Origin: an uncultured Clostridiaceae bacterium
GTDB taxonomy: Bacteria > Bacillota > Clostridia > TANB77 > CAG-465
Length of the DNA: 64,000 nucleotides
Direction of reading: 5' to 3'
Assembly (NCBI GenBank): GCA_947381905.1
Contig: CANCXL010000009.1
Coordinates: 1 to 64,000, forward strand
The notes below the pieces were generated by a model. It was not told where the DNA came from, made no database searches, and saw only the letters and a program-made list of their open reading frames with translations. The number at the start of each line of letters is the position of its first letter. Within the stretch, counting starts at the first letter, position 1. The position numbers and the translations under genes are program-made. Of the stretch, positions 1 to 8,844 are shown piece after piece.

Positions 1-207
1 AATAATATCTTCAAAAGATGAGTATAATAGCAATCCTTTAACCTTTGTTATAATACTTTCGTTAAGTTCTGGCTCTCTTAAAAATTCTATTTCATCTCCT
101 ATTTTTATCCCTTTTCTTTTTTGATCTAAAAGCCTTAATTCAATTATCTTTGTTCCATTTTTTACACATTCATAATACTTAGGCTGTAACTTTAATGTAT
201 GTTTCAT
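1..207 (-). CDS. ASCH-domain protein, C-terminal part cut by window edge
   Basis: Reverse-strand reading frame of 69 codons that runs off the left edge. It starts at an ATG preceded by an AAGGAG ribosome site 7-8 bases upstream. The protein begins MKHTLKLQPKYYECVKNG and continues with KIIELRLLDQKR, which fits the N-terminus of ASCH domains (an RNA-binding-like PUA-related fold): a short beta strand, a helix ending in a K-N-G turn, then an E-x-R-L strand. The molecular role of most such proteins is not established. A second ASCH protein lies at 28982-29323. Family assignment is from motif reading only. Confidence 0.75.
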   Translation of the reverse strand, partial: MKHTLKLQPKYYECVKNGTKIIELRLLDQKRKGIKIGDEIEFLREPELNESIITKVKGLLLYSSFEDII

Positions 208-266
208 TTTATATTTCTCCTTTTTGAGTTATTATATCATTTTGTATATTACTATTCAACATATAA

Positions 267-289
267 AGGCTAATGCATTGCATTAGCCT
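267..289 (-). terminator. Hairpin terminator of the six-gene operon
   Basis: Perfect 11-bp inverted repeat (AGGCTAATGCA / TGCATTAGCCT) located 45 bases past the stop of the minus-strand gene ending at 335. In the minus direction it is followed by TTTATAT, a modest U-tract. Confidence 0.65.
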
Positions 290-334
290 CTTTAGTTATA
301 TTAATTTTTTTATATTTTATTAAAATATTAATCT

Positions 335-1948
335 CTACTCTTTATCTATTTGATCATCAAGCATTTGCTTAATATCTTCATCTGTTAAATTTTCAAAAAT
401 ATTAAATGTAAGTTCATCTTTAGGCCCATCATTTTTATCTAAATCTACAAGTTTTATTCCGCTTTGCTCTGGTTGTGTATTTCCTATAGTTTCAACACTA
501 TCTGCTCTAACACTTCCAGTTCTTCCTATTCTTGTTTTATTATTTATGACTGGCTCATCTAATAATTCAACTTTTGGTGGCTCAATTTTAACATGTTCTT
601 GCATTGCTTGTATATTATCTGGTAACTCTTCTTTTTCATTGTCTTTTTCAAATTTTAGTATTGTTTTATCTGTAGGATTATTGTCATCTGGATCATTATT
701 ATTATTTTCCATTTTATTAATTTTTCTTCTTAATAAAACTATATTAATAAATTCAGCTAGTACTAATATATACATAATAACAAGTAAATAATTTTTCTTT
801 ATAGCTGCCCATATGTATTTTAAATATGATAATACAAGTTCTTTTTTTCCTTGAGACTCATGAATTTGTTTTAAATGATCTTTCATATCTTGTTTTGAGA
901 CTTCATCTTCTGTTGCCTCTTTAACACTATATTTAACTTTATATTCTTTAACAGTTATGCCATCTGGTGCAGTTACTTTTATTATTATTTCGCCGTCTCC
1001 AGATTCTACTAATTTATCTGCCCCAATAATTTCAACTTTAGCATCTTTATCTTTTGCCTCAGCAACTATATTTAGAGATTTTATGGTAGATAAAATTTCT
1101 CCTATATTATATTCCAAAGCTTCAGCTTGAAACTCTTTATTAAGATTATATCCTTCAATTACCAAACCGCCCAAAAAAGCATCCGCTTTTGATTTATCTT
1201 GAACTTTAGTAACTATTATTGTGTATATTCTATAATAACCATTTTCTGCTGTAACTTTAATATTAATTTCATTATTTCCTTCTTTTAAGTTGTTATTACC
1301 GCTTATTTCAACTCTTGCATTTTCATCTTCTGCCCTTGCAAGTATCTCTATATCATTAACATTTTCCCCTACTGTAATAGCATAATCTGTAATATTTCTT
1401 GTAAAGTATGGTGTAAGTCCTTCTTCACTAATTTGAAGATACTTTAAATAATTATTTCCACTTGCTGTTTGAGAGCCTGTATTTACATTTCCTTGTGAAG
1501 GCGTAGTTGTCGTTGGCTTTTCTACAGGTGTTTCTGCTTTTTTTGAAACATTTATTAGTTTTTCTGCTGCAATTGTTCCTATAGGATCCATCGCATCATT
1601 TGCACTTACAGCACCATTTACTGTTACAGAAATTCTTCCACTTCCTTCATTTACTGCTTTAAAAGTGTATGTTTTAGTACTTATTCCATATTGTTCGTTA
1701 GTAGCATCATACCAAGCAAGTTCTTTTAAACTATCTCCTGATACATATTCTAATACATGTGAATCATAGCCTACAGTTATATCATCATATGCGCCTACAT
1801 TTTGTCCAAAGTTAAATGTTACTGTAACTGTATCACCAACATAAACATTTGAATTACCATTTATACTTGCTGCATATACATTAAAACTTGTAAATAAAAT
1901 AATGGTTAGTATTGCTATTATAACTTTATTTAATATTTTTTTATTCAT
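335..1948 (-). CDS. Membrane-anchored protein with cohesin-like and cadherin-like beta-sandwich domains
   Basis: A 537-residue surface protein. Residues 1-26 form a signal peptide. Residues about 27-135 look like a cohesin-type or Big-type beta sandwich (VGDTVTVTF, then a YDSHVLEYVSG strand as in cohesins). A threonine-rich linker follows, then two cadherin-like beta-sandwich repeats (about 168-250 and 258-345), each starting with an L-x-x-L motif and ending in a Y-x-I-x-V/V-K-Y strand. A transmembrane segment near 388-410 (LLVIMYILVLAEFINIVLL) is followed by about 125 acidic cytoplasmic residues. It is the last gene of the operon. The start has a GGGGGAGAA ribosome site. An outward-facing scaffold or binding role is inferred; the ligand is unknown, but a dockerin-bearing protein is encoded at the head of the same operon. 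Confidence 0.75.
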   Translation of the reverse strand: MNKKILNKVIIAILTIILFTSFNVYAASINGNSNVYVGDTVTVTFNFGQNVGAYDDITVGYDSHVLEYVSGDSLKELAWYDATNEQYGISTKTYTFKAVNEGSGRISVTVNGAVSANDAMDPIGTIAAEKLINVSKKAETPVEKPTTTTPSQGNVNTGSQTASGNNYLKYLQISEEGLTPYFTRNITDYAITVGENVNDIEILARAEDENARVEISGNNNLKEGNNEINIKVTAENGYYRIYTIIVTKVQDKSKADAFLGGLVIEGYNLNKEFQAEALEYNIGEILSTIKSLNIVAEAKDKDAKVEIIGADKLVESGDGEIIIKVTAPDGITVKEYKVKYSVKEATEDEVSKQDMKDHLKQIHESQGKKELVLSYLKYIWAAIKKNYLLVIMYILVLAEFINIVLLRRKINKMENNNNDPDDNNPTDKTILKFEKDNEKEELPDNIQAMQEHVKIEPPKVELLDEPVINNKTRIGRTGSVRADSVETIGNTQPEQSGIKLVDLDKNDGPKDELTFNIFENLTDEDIKQMLDDQIDKE

Positions 1949-1961
1949 ATTTCTCCCCCGA

Positions 1962-2543
1962 TTAATATAATAATTCTCTTAACTCCTTTTCTACATATTT
2001 GTATGTATCAAAAAGATCTAAATCTTGTGTATCTATATATTTCTTATGCAATATACAAAATACATTACATAGATTTACAAATGGTTCAAGCTTTTGTGCT
2101 GCTCTAGGATTTGTTGTTTTCCCATAATATCTAATATTATATACAAACTTTATATCTGCAAGTTCTCTATCTGCTAAAATATTATTAACATTATAAAAAT
2201 TAGTTGCAAGTTCTAAATCTAATTGTTCTATTGCCTCTTTAATTTTTCCTTGCTCTTCTAAATCTTTCCAGTTTATGTCTAAAGTTATATAATCTATATC
2301 TGGCTTAAAAGGTGGATTTAGAAACTTAACAAAATTTGCAACATATAATAAAGTCTCCTCTTCCATTTGCTCTTTAATATCTATATCTGTTCTTAATTTA
2401 TATTCTTCTTTTTTAGTGTCATTGTTTTTAAAGAATTCTCTAAAATCTTCTGGTATTTGTTCTTTACATGGTCTTGGTAACATCTCAATTATTTGATTTA
2501 CTTGTGATATAACTTTTTCGCTTGGTTTCTTGTTAAAATCCAT
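1962..2543 (-). CDS. Unrecognised 193-residue cytoplasmic protein
   Basis: Soluble, charged protein without signal peptide or membrane segment. The central part (YITLDINWKDLEEQGKIKEA, then a helix LDLELATNFYNVNNI) resembles the 125/126-residue paralogs at 3429 and 3831, which carry NNWKELKKQKKYKEAAYAL followed by NLLRVHNKYSN. It may therefore be a longer, diverged member of the same family. Gaps to its neighbours are 13 and 19 bases, so it is co-transcribed. No function can be assigned. Confidence 0.65.
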   Translation of the reverse strand: MDFNKKPSEKVISQVNQIIEMLPRPCKEQIPEDFREFFKNNDTKKEEYKLRTDIDIKEQMEEETLLYVANFVKFLNPPFKPDIDYITLDINWKDLEEQGKIKEAIEQLDLELATNFYNVNNILADRELADIKFVYNIRYYGKTTNPRAAQKLEPFVNLCNVFCILHKKYIDTQDLDLFDTYKYVEKELRELLY

Positions 2544-2562
2544 ATTTTACCTTCTTTCTTTT

Positions 2563-3426
2563 TTATGTTCTTTCATCTTTTTCATTTTCTTCTATATAGC
2601 TTTTTTTAGCTTTACTAAATTCGCTATCACTTATCTCAAGTACAGTTTTTAAGTTTTCTGCCATTTCTGGAGAGAAATTTCTCTCATCTACTAATTCTTT
2701 TACAATTTGAAGTCTACTTTTTTCATCATATATTTTTCTTTTATTTCTTTCGTAGTAATCTAGCGCAGCTCTTAAATTATTTTCCTCGCCACATGGAAGC
2801 ATTTGTATTAAATAATTATGTGGCATATTTTTTCTATCCATTTTAGCATTATTCATTAATATTTCAGAAACAAATCTTCCTTCTTTTTCTAATTTATATG
2901 GATATGGGTCTATGTTCATTTCTTCAAGTTTATCTGATGTATCTCTATCAGTATGCCATGATACTTGTCCAACATATGGTATATCTACAACATAGACATA
3001 GCCATTTCCTCTTAATTTTGTATCATCTACATAACTACCAGATATAATATCCATTTCATTTCTATTTTCTTGGATTTGTGATTCAATGTTTTTTATTCCA
3101 GCCCCTTTTATATAAAATGTATTTCTTTTCATTTTTCTATCCTTACAATCATGAGCAATATTATTACAAGCATCTGTAATTAAAGACATATATAATGTAT
3201 ATTGTGTTAAATCTACATTTTCATCTGTATCTAATAATTCTTCAAGGTATGTTAACTCTCTTACTGCAACAGCATATCTACTATCATAGTCTATATTATT
3301 TTTAGTGATTTCTTTAATACTATTTTTTAATATACTTGAAGCTTTTTTTATATTATTAGGTTCAAAGTTATGATAAGTGCTATTAGAAACAATATCTAAC
3401 GCTTTTCTTAAATCAAAATTATTCAT
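2563..3426 (-). CDS. Unrecognised 287-residue cytoplasmic protein
   Basis: Soluble protein, mostly helical in appearance at both ends, with a central beta-rich patch GYVYVVDIPYVGQVSWHTD and a YPYKLEKEGRF stretch. No signal peptide, membrane helix or recognisable catalytic motif was found. It starts 2 bases after the stop of the upstream 126-residue gene, implying translational coupling. It belongs to the operon bracketed by the dockerin-type and cohesin-type proteins, but unlike them it should stay in the cytoplasm. Function unknown. Confidence 0.65.
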   Translation of the reverse strand: MNNFDLRKALDIVSNSTYHNFEPNNIKKASSILKNSIKEITKNNIDYDSRYAVAVRELTYLEELLDTDENVDLTQYTLYMSLITDACNNIAHDCKDRKMKRNTFYIKGAGIKNIESQIQENRNEMDIISGSYVDDTKLRGNGYVYVVDIPYVGQVSWHTDRDTSDKLEEMNIDPYPYKLEKEGRFVSEILMNNAKMDRKNMPHNYLIQMLPCGEENNLRAALDYYERNKRKIYDEKSRLQIVKELVDERNFSPEMAENLKTVLEISDSEFSKAKKSYIEENEKDERT

Positions 3427-3428
3427 TA

Positions 3429-3809
3429 CTACTCCTTTAATTTTTTTATTTTTCTAGTTATTAATTTATATGCAACTTCTATATCTTTAAGCAATAACTT
3501 ATCTGGATAATCAAAATCTTCTTCATAGTTTGATTCTTCGTACGCAGCTATCGTACCACACACTATTATTCCACATTCTCTAAAATCATCTAAAAAGGAT
3601 AAGCTAATTTTTTCATTATTTTCCATTTTATATAAAAATGATAAGTCGCCAATTTCAAAATATTTATTTTCATCTAAATAAATATTTGAGTATTTATTAT
3701 GTACTCTTAAAAGATTGTATGCGATTTCATCATGTAGCGCATATGCTGCCTCTTTATACTTTTTTTGTTTTTTTAATTCTTTCCAATTATTTAATGCAAT
3801 ATATTCCAT
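3429..3809 (-). CDS. Small unknown protein, tandem paralog 2
   Basis: A 126-residue soluble protein beginning MEYIALNNWKELKKQKKYKE. It is nearly identical over its first 100 residues to the product of the adjacent gene at 3831-4208 and differs mainly at the C-terminus (TRKIKKLKE versus LRSIKKLK). The shared ribosome site and start context and the high DNA identity show a recent tandem duplication. The repeat has N-W-x-E-L followed by a helix rich in lysine and alanine, then an aromatic strand. Function unknown. Confidence 0.7.
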   Translation of the reverse strand: MEYIALNNWKELKKQKKYKEAAYALHDEIAYNLLRVHNKYSNIYLDENKYFEIGDLSFLYKMENNEKISLSFLDDFRECGIIVCGTIAAYEESNYEEDFDYPDKLLLKDIEVAYKLITRKIKKLKE

Positions 3810-3830
3810 TTTTTCCTCCTCATATAATTA

Positions 3831-4208
3831 TTATTTTAATTTTTTAATAGACCTTAATATTTTTTTATAACCTTTTTCTACCTCTTTAAACAATAATTTA
3901 TCTGGATAATCAAAATCTCCTTCATAGTTTGATTCTTCATAAGCGGCTATCGCACCACATACTATTATTCCACATTCTCTAAAATCATCTAAAAAGGATA
4001 ATATAACTTTTTCATTATTTTCCATTTTATATAAAAAAGATAAATCGCCAATTTCAAAATATTTATTTTCATCTAAATAAATATTTGAGTATTTATTGTG
4101 AACTCTTAAAAGATTATGCGCAACTTCCTCATATAATGCATATGCTGCCTCTTTATATTTTTTTTGTTTTTTTAATTCATTCCAATTATTTAATGCAATA
4201 TATTCCAT
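3831..4208 (-). CDS. Small unknown protein, tandem paralog 1
   Basis: A 125-residue soluble protein, tandem copy of the 126-residue protein just downstream. It follows the dockerin-bearing protein by 8 bases, so the genes are one transcription unit. Both copies keep FLYKMENNEK and FLDDFRECGIIVCG, suggesting that both are under selection. Variation is concentrated in the last 20 residues, a pattern that fits specificity divergence, but this is only inference. No family recognised. Confidence 0.7.
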   Translation of the reverse strand: MEYIALNNWNELKKQKKYKEAAYALYEEVAHNLLRVHNKYSNIYLDENKYFEIGDLSFLYKMENNEKVILSFLDDFRECGIIVCGAIAAYEESNYEGDFDYPDKLLFKEVEKGYKKILRSIKKLK

Positions 4209-4216
4209 TTTTTCTC

Positions 4217-6475
4217 CTACTGTTCAATTACATATTTACCTAAAATATGTCTTTGAATTTTTAATAAGTCTGCAGCTTTTGGTGCTTGACTTACCTTATC
4301 TATAATTGATGCTTTAACTTGTATGCTCTTAAGCTCTGTTTTTCCAATAATATATCTTTGAAGCATAAGTAAATCTCTAGCATTTATTATTCCATTTCCA
4401 TCAACATCACCATATATAACAATTGTATACTCTTCTACCTTTTTACCATTTTCTAAAAATTCAATTGTTGTTCCTGTACCTACTTTGTCTGTATCTTTTA
4501 ACTCTTTTTGTGAAATATCTTTTATTTTTATTTCATATGTAGTATCTATATTACTCTTTATTGTTTTTACACTATTATTATTTAAATCTACATTTGAAAT
4601 AATTTCATTTTCTAGTCTTAAATTATTTACAACTATTTTGTTTTCATCTGTAGTTCTAGTAACATTTATAGTAGCTGTTGCTTTATATCCGCCATCATTT
4701 GTAGTAAATGTAATAATTGCCTTGCCTTCAGATACAGCTTTTACTGTCTTTCCTTCTACTGCTGCAACATTTGTATCAGATGATGAAATTGTATATTCTT
4801 TATTACTTGCATCAGCTGGTGTAATTGTTGGTGCAATATTTATTGTATCTCCAATTTTTAAGTAATAATTATCTTTTGGTAATGTAATTGCTGTAACTTT
4901 AGATGATTTTACATTTAAAGTACACATTGCAGTCTTGTTTTGATCAATTGTTGTAACAGTAATTGTTACTACTCCAGCTTTTTTTGCTGTAACTTTGCCA
5001 TTACTATCTACTGTTGCAATAGATTCATCTGAAGACGACCATTTTACATTCTTATTTTCAGCATTGCTTGGTGAAATTGTTGCCTTTAGAGTAACTACAT
5101 CTCCAACATTTACATTTTTATATGTAGTATCAAGGCTTACGCCATTTACTTTATTGTAATTATATTCATAAACCCATTTGTGTAATATATATCCGATTCT
5201 TCCATCATCATATTGGATTTTATCATAAAGAGTATTTTTACCTATACCAATCCTTGTAAACTTAGTTCTATTTGCTGCGCCATCTCTTGTCTCATATAAT
5301 ACGTCCATTACTGTTGCAATTGTATCTGGACCAGTTCTTATCCAAAACTCATCTGTAACTCCTGAGTCTGATGGATCATCTAAATATACTCTTGTATTAT
5401 CTTTTTCAAAATATACATCATTTGGTAAAGGAATTGACTCTGGTTCATTGTTCATATTCTCATATACTGGTATATGAAATTCAAAAGGACTATTTAACAT
5501 ACCATATGAATCATAAGTGTTATATGACATTAAAGCCTCAGTTTTGGCACCAAAAATATTAGTCATATAACCTGTTCCTAGAAGCCATTGTGCAGTTCCT
5601 GGATTATTTACATCAAAGCGTTCAAAGTATATAGTATCTTGTCCCCATTTTACATATTTATTATATATATATTGTACTCCGCCCATTATTGCAGTTGGTA
5701 TATCTGTCCAACCTTCTTTTCTTGCATAATTTAATCCATTTGTTATTGCATTTGCTGTACTTGTGTCATATGCACCAATATTGAAGAAATTATATACTCC
5801 ATAATCTCCATTAATCAAGCTTCCGTTAACTATATTTCCACTGTTTTCTTGTCTGATTCTTGCTGCAATATGAACTGGATTTATTCCAACTTGTTTAGAT
5901 AAAGAATGAATAAGTTCTGCATAAGTTGTACCCAAATCCTTCCACTGACCATATAATTTATATTGAGACTTATATGCTCCACCCATAGGTGTTGCTGCAA
6001 GTATTCCTTGTACTGCGTTTACTGTTTGAGTTGCCTCTGAAAAACTCAATGTTTCAAATTGGAAAATACCATTTTCATTAATAAAATTACGTGGATCTAG
6101 CACATATGCTACACCTTGTTTAGAAGCTGTAACATATGCACCATCTTTATAGTAATTTTGTCCATCACGTTTCCATTCAGATGCAAATATATCTTGAACT
6201 AAACTTATTCCATCGTTTACTTCATATGTCTCATGGGACAATGCAGTATTCCAATCAAGTCCTGTATGTACTGCTTTAAATACCCAATTTGGATGCTTTG
6301 CTTTTAATGCCTCAATATATGGCTTATATGAGTCTGGAAAATTCTCATCTATATATGAAACTGGCAAGTCCGAATATATTGCCGCCTTTACTTTTCCTAA
6401 ATCTATTGTTGACATTAAAATACAAAGTATTAGTAATGATATAAACATTCTAAAACCTAGTCTTTTATTATTCAT
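4217..6475 (-). CDS. Secreted glucosaminidase-like protein with Big_2 domains and dockerin-like C-terminus
   Basis: A 752-residue exported protein. Residues 1-32 are a signal peptide. Residues about 33-325 match the clostridial N-acetylglucosaminidase (lysozyme-superfamily) type: HPNWVFKAVHTGLDW, a helix with ARIRQENSG holding the likely catalytic glutamate, then FNIGAYDTS. An SH3-like segment follows (about 360-440). Two bacterial Ig-like Big_2 domains come next (about 445-525 and 528-610). The C-terminus has a dockerin-type calcium-loop repeat (GDVDGNGIINARDLLMLQRY) and a degenerate second half (KAADLLKIQRHILGK). Expected role: cutting peptidoglycan glycan strands at the cell surface. First gene of the operon, with a GGGGGAGAA ribosome site and a good promoter upstream. 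Confidence 0.8.
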   Translation of the reverse strand: MNNKRLGFRMFISLLILCILMSTIDLGKVKAAIYSDLPVSYIDENFPDSYKPYIEALKAKHPNWVFKAVHTGLDWNTALSHETYEVNDGISLVQDIFASEWKRDGQNYYKDGAYVTASKQGVAYVLDPRNFINENGIFQFETLSFSEATQTVNAVQGILAATPMGGAYKSQYKLYGQWKDLGTTYAELIHSLSKQVGINPVHIAARIRQENSGNIVNGSLINGDYGVYNFFNIGAYDTSTANAITNGLNYARKEGWTDIPTAIMGGVQYIYNKYVKWGQDTIYFERFDVNNPGTAQWLLGTGYMTNIFGAKTEALMSYNTYDSYGMLNSPFEFHIPVYENMNNEPESIPLPNDVYFEKDNTRVYLDDPSDSGVTDEFWIRTGPDTIATVMDVLYETRDGAANRTKFTRIGIGKNTLYDKIQYDDGRIGYILHKWVYEYNYNKVNGVSLDTTYKNVNVGDVVTLKATISPSNAENKNVKWSSSDESIATVDSNGKVTAKKAGVVTITVTTIDQNKTAMCTLNVKSSKVTAITLPKDNYYLKIGDTINIAPTITPADASNKEYTISSSDTNVAAVEGKTVKAVSEGKAIITFTTNDGGYKATATINVTRTTDENKIVVNNLRLENEIISNVDLNNNSVKTIKSNIDTTYEIKIKDISQKELKDTDKVGTGTTIEFLENGKKVEEYTIVIYGDVDGNGIINARDLLMLQRYIIGKTELKSIQVKASIIDKVSQAPKAADLLKIQRHILGKYVIEQ

Positions 6476-6514
6476 TTCTCCCCCTTATGACATTAATCGC
6501 CATTTTATATAAAA

Positions 6515-6542
6515 ATTATATCATAAACCAATACTTTGTCAA
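6515..6542 (-). promoter_or_regulatory. Sigma-A promoter for the glucosaminidase operon
   Basis: On the minus strand TTGACA and TATAAT are both perfect, separated by 16 bases, about 40 bases upstream of the start codon at 6475. Confidence 0.75.
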
Positions 6543-6674
6543 AGATTTTACTATAAATTAATACTAGTGTTACTTATATATTTCAAACTTTCACATTTCT
6601 ATCATAATTTAGCATTTTTAAGTATATTTGTGTTTTTATAGTTACATAATCCAAATTTTACCAAAATTAATCAT

Positions 6675-6703
6675 TTGACAATACTTTTTGTATATATTAT
6701 AAT
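6675..6703 (+). promoter_or_regulatory. Consensus promoter of glmS
   Basis: TTGACA at 6675-6680 and TATAAT at 6698-6703 with exactly 17 bases between. It lies upstream of the ribozyme, giving a leader of about 240 bases before the glmS start. Confidence 0.85.
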
Positions 6704-6749
6704 GAGCTCAAAGTGTAATGATTGTGGGAGGTGAATGTTTTAGGCAAAA

Positions 6750-6895
6750 ATTACTCTTAGCGCATGGGCACATAATACTTTGTGTTGACGAGGATGATAG
6801 TTATCGAATAATCAGCGGATGCTATCACGGCAGTTAGTAGTCGTAAAAATATAGAAAAAAAGCAAAATCGGTATTGTAACAAATCTATATTTACA
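6750..6895 (+). ncRNA. glmS ribozyme: glmS ribozyme-riboswitch
   Basis: A self-cleaving leader RNA activated by glucosamine-6-phosphate. It matches the conserved core: AGCGC with cleavage expected between A6759 and G6760, then GACGAGGATG at about 6787, TTATCGAAT, CAGCGGATG and a closing GATAG/CTATC helix (6796-6800 with 6822-6826). A CAGTTAGTAGTCGTAA pseudoknot region comes next. AAATATAG (6847-6854) pairs with CTATATTT (6885-6892), which fits the P4 peripheral helix. Position directly upstream of glmS confirms it. High sugar phosphate should trigger cleavage and loss of the glmS message. Confidence 0.93.
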
Positions 6896-6949
6896 CTAAA
6901 AAAATTGAAATTGTACATTGAAAATTTAAAAATTAGGAGGTAATAAAAA

Positions 6950-8758
6950 ATGTGTGGAATAATTGGATACACTACTAGAAAAGACAATTCAGTTGAAGTT
7001 GCCGTTAATGGCTTAAAAAATTTAGAATATAGAGGTTATGATTCTTCTGGTATCGCATTTTTTGACGGAGAAAAAATCGATATTGTAAAAGCTAAAGGGA
7101 AAATTGCAAATTTAGATGATAAATTAGCAAGTCAAGATACAAAAGCTTGCTGTGCTATTGCACATACTAGATGGGCGACTCATGGAGAACCAAATGAAGC
7201 TAATGCTCACCCACATAACGTAGGAAAAGTAACATTAGTTCATAATGGTATTATTGAAAACTATGCTGTTTTAAAGGAAGATTTAAAAGCAAAAGGATAT
7301 AGCTTTAACTCTGATACAGATACAGAAGTTGCAGCAGCATATCTAGACTACTGCTACAGTCAAACTGGAGATAAATTACAAGCTCTTGTTGATGCTTGTG
7401 ACTCAATAAGAGGTTCTTATGCTTTTGACGTAATTTATGAAGATGAACCAACTACAATCTATGCAACAAGAAAAGATAGTCCTCTTGTTGTTGGATATGC
7501 TCATGATGGAAATTTTGCAGCATCAGATATATCTGCTATATTAGATTATACAAATAAATATTCTTTAATTAATGAAGGTGAATTTGTTAAAATTACTAAA
7601 GACATCGTTACATTCTATGATAAAGATTTAAATAAAATAGAAAAGAAATCTGAAACTGCTACTTGGGATGCTAATCAATATCAAAAAAATGGTTATGATC
7701 ATTTTATGCTAAAAGAAATATATGAACAACCTAAAGTAATAAATGATATATTTGAAAGATACTACACTGATTGCTCATATAAAGATATAGACTTCTCTAA
7801 ATTTGATAAAATCCATATTGTAGCTTGTGGAAGTGCAATGCATGCTTCTCTTGTTGGTAAATATCTTTTACAAACATATGGAAAAATACCAGTAATGGTA
7901 GAAATTGCATCTGAATATAGATACTCAGAAGAATTAATTACTCCTTCTACCCTACTTATCGTTGTTTCTCAATCAGGTGAAACAGCAGATACTCTTGCAG
8001 CTCTTCGTCTTGCAAAAGAAAAAGGTGCATATGTTGTAGGAATAGTAAATGCTGTAGGTTCTACTATTGCAAGAGAGGTAGATAAATGTATCTATACATA
8101 TGCTGGTCCTGAAATTGCTGTTGCAACTACTAAAGGATATACATCTCAAGTTGCAATATTTTCTACTCTAGCTTTAATGGCTATGGAAGAAAAAGGATAT
8201 TTAACTCAAGAGACAGCAAAAGAAATTAAAGAAGATATGCTTTCTATTGAGCCTAAAATAAATGATGTTATAGCAAATAGAGAAAAATATTTAGATATAG
8301 CAAATGATATATATAATCATAATGACTTATTCTTCCTTGGAAGAGGAATAGATTCTAGTGTATGCATGGAAGGTTCTTTAAAACTTAAAGAAATCTCATA
8401 TATGCATTCTGAATCATATAGTGCAGGTGAATTAAAACATGGTACTATATCATTAATAGATAAAGGTACTCCTGTTATATCTATTGCAACAGATGAAAAA
8501 CTATTTGAAAAAACTGTAAGTAATATTAAAGAGACTAAAGCTCGTGGCTCATACTCTATCTTTGTTACTACAGAAAATCATGGAGATGATCATTCTGAAT
8601 TTGCAGATAAAACAATAATTTTACCAAAGACAACAGATTTTACAGAACCAATTTTAACAGTTGTAGCACTTCAACTTGTTGCTTATGAAACTGCTAAATT
8701 AAGAGGTTGTGACATTGACAAACCAAGAAATCTTGCAAAATCTGTTACAGTTGAATAG
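6950..8758 (+). CDS. glmS: Glutamine--fructose-6-phosphate aminotransferase (isomerizing)
   Basis: A 602-residue enzyme making glucosamine-6-phosphate from fructose-6-phosphate and glutamine, the first step toward UDP-GlcNAc for the wall. It starts MCGIIGYTTR, so Cys2 becomes the N-terminal nucleophile of the class II amidotransferase domain (about 1-235, with HTRWATHGEP and HNGIIENY). Two SIS sugar-isomerase domains follow (SQSGETADTLAAL near 345; GRGIDSSVCMEGSLKLKE near 465), ending in the usual DKPRNLAKSVTVE. The length is normal. An AGGAGGT ribosome site precedes the ATG. Controlled by the ribozyme in its leader, and followed by its own terminator. Confidence 0.97.
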   Translation: MCGIIGYTTRKDNSVEVAVNGLKNLEYRGYDSSGIAFFDGEKIDIVKAKGKIANLDDKLASQDTKACCAIAHTRWATHGEPNEANAHPHNVGKVTLVHNGIIENYAVLKEDLKAKGYSFNSDTDTEVAAAYLDYCYSQTGDKLQALVDACDSIRGSYAFDVIYEDEPTTIYATRKDSPLVVGYAHDGNFAASDISAILDYTNKYSLINEGEFVKITKDIVTFYDKDLNKIEKKSETATWDANQYQKNGYDHFMLKEIYEQPKVINDIFERYYTDCSYKDIDFSKFDKIHIVACGSAMHASLVGKYLLQTYGKIPVMVEIASEYRYSEELITPSTLLIVVSQSGETADTLAALRLAKEKGAYVVGIVNAVGSTIAREVDKCIYTYAGPEIAVATTKGYTSQVAIFSTLALMAMEEKGYLTQETAKEIKEDMLSIEPKINDVIANREKYLDIANDIYNHNDLFFLGRGIDSSVCMEGSLKLKEISYMHSESYSAGELKHGTISLIDKGTPVISIATDEKLFEKTVSNIKETKARGSYSIFVTTENHGDDHSEFADKTIILPKTTDFTEPILTVVALQLVAYETAKLRGCDIDKPRNLAKSVTVE

Positions 8759-8767
8759 AAATTTTTT

Positions 8768-8795
8768 GCCAGTGTTTTTTAGCACTGGCTTTTAT
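8768..8795 (+). terminator. Terminator of glmS
   Basis: GCCAGTG (8768-8774) pairs with CACTGGC (8783-8789), followed by TTTTATTAT, just past the glmS stop. Confidence 0.85.
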
Positions 8796-8844
8796 TATAT
8801 AATATAATACTAATATATATTTACTTTATGAAAGAGGTGTTAAT

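Noticed and set aside
6757-6987. Minus-strand open frame across the glmS ribozyme
   Set aside because: It is antisense to a clear ribozyme and the glmS start, with no ribosome site.
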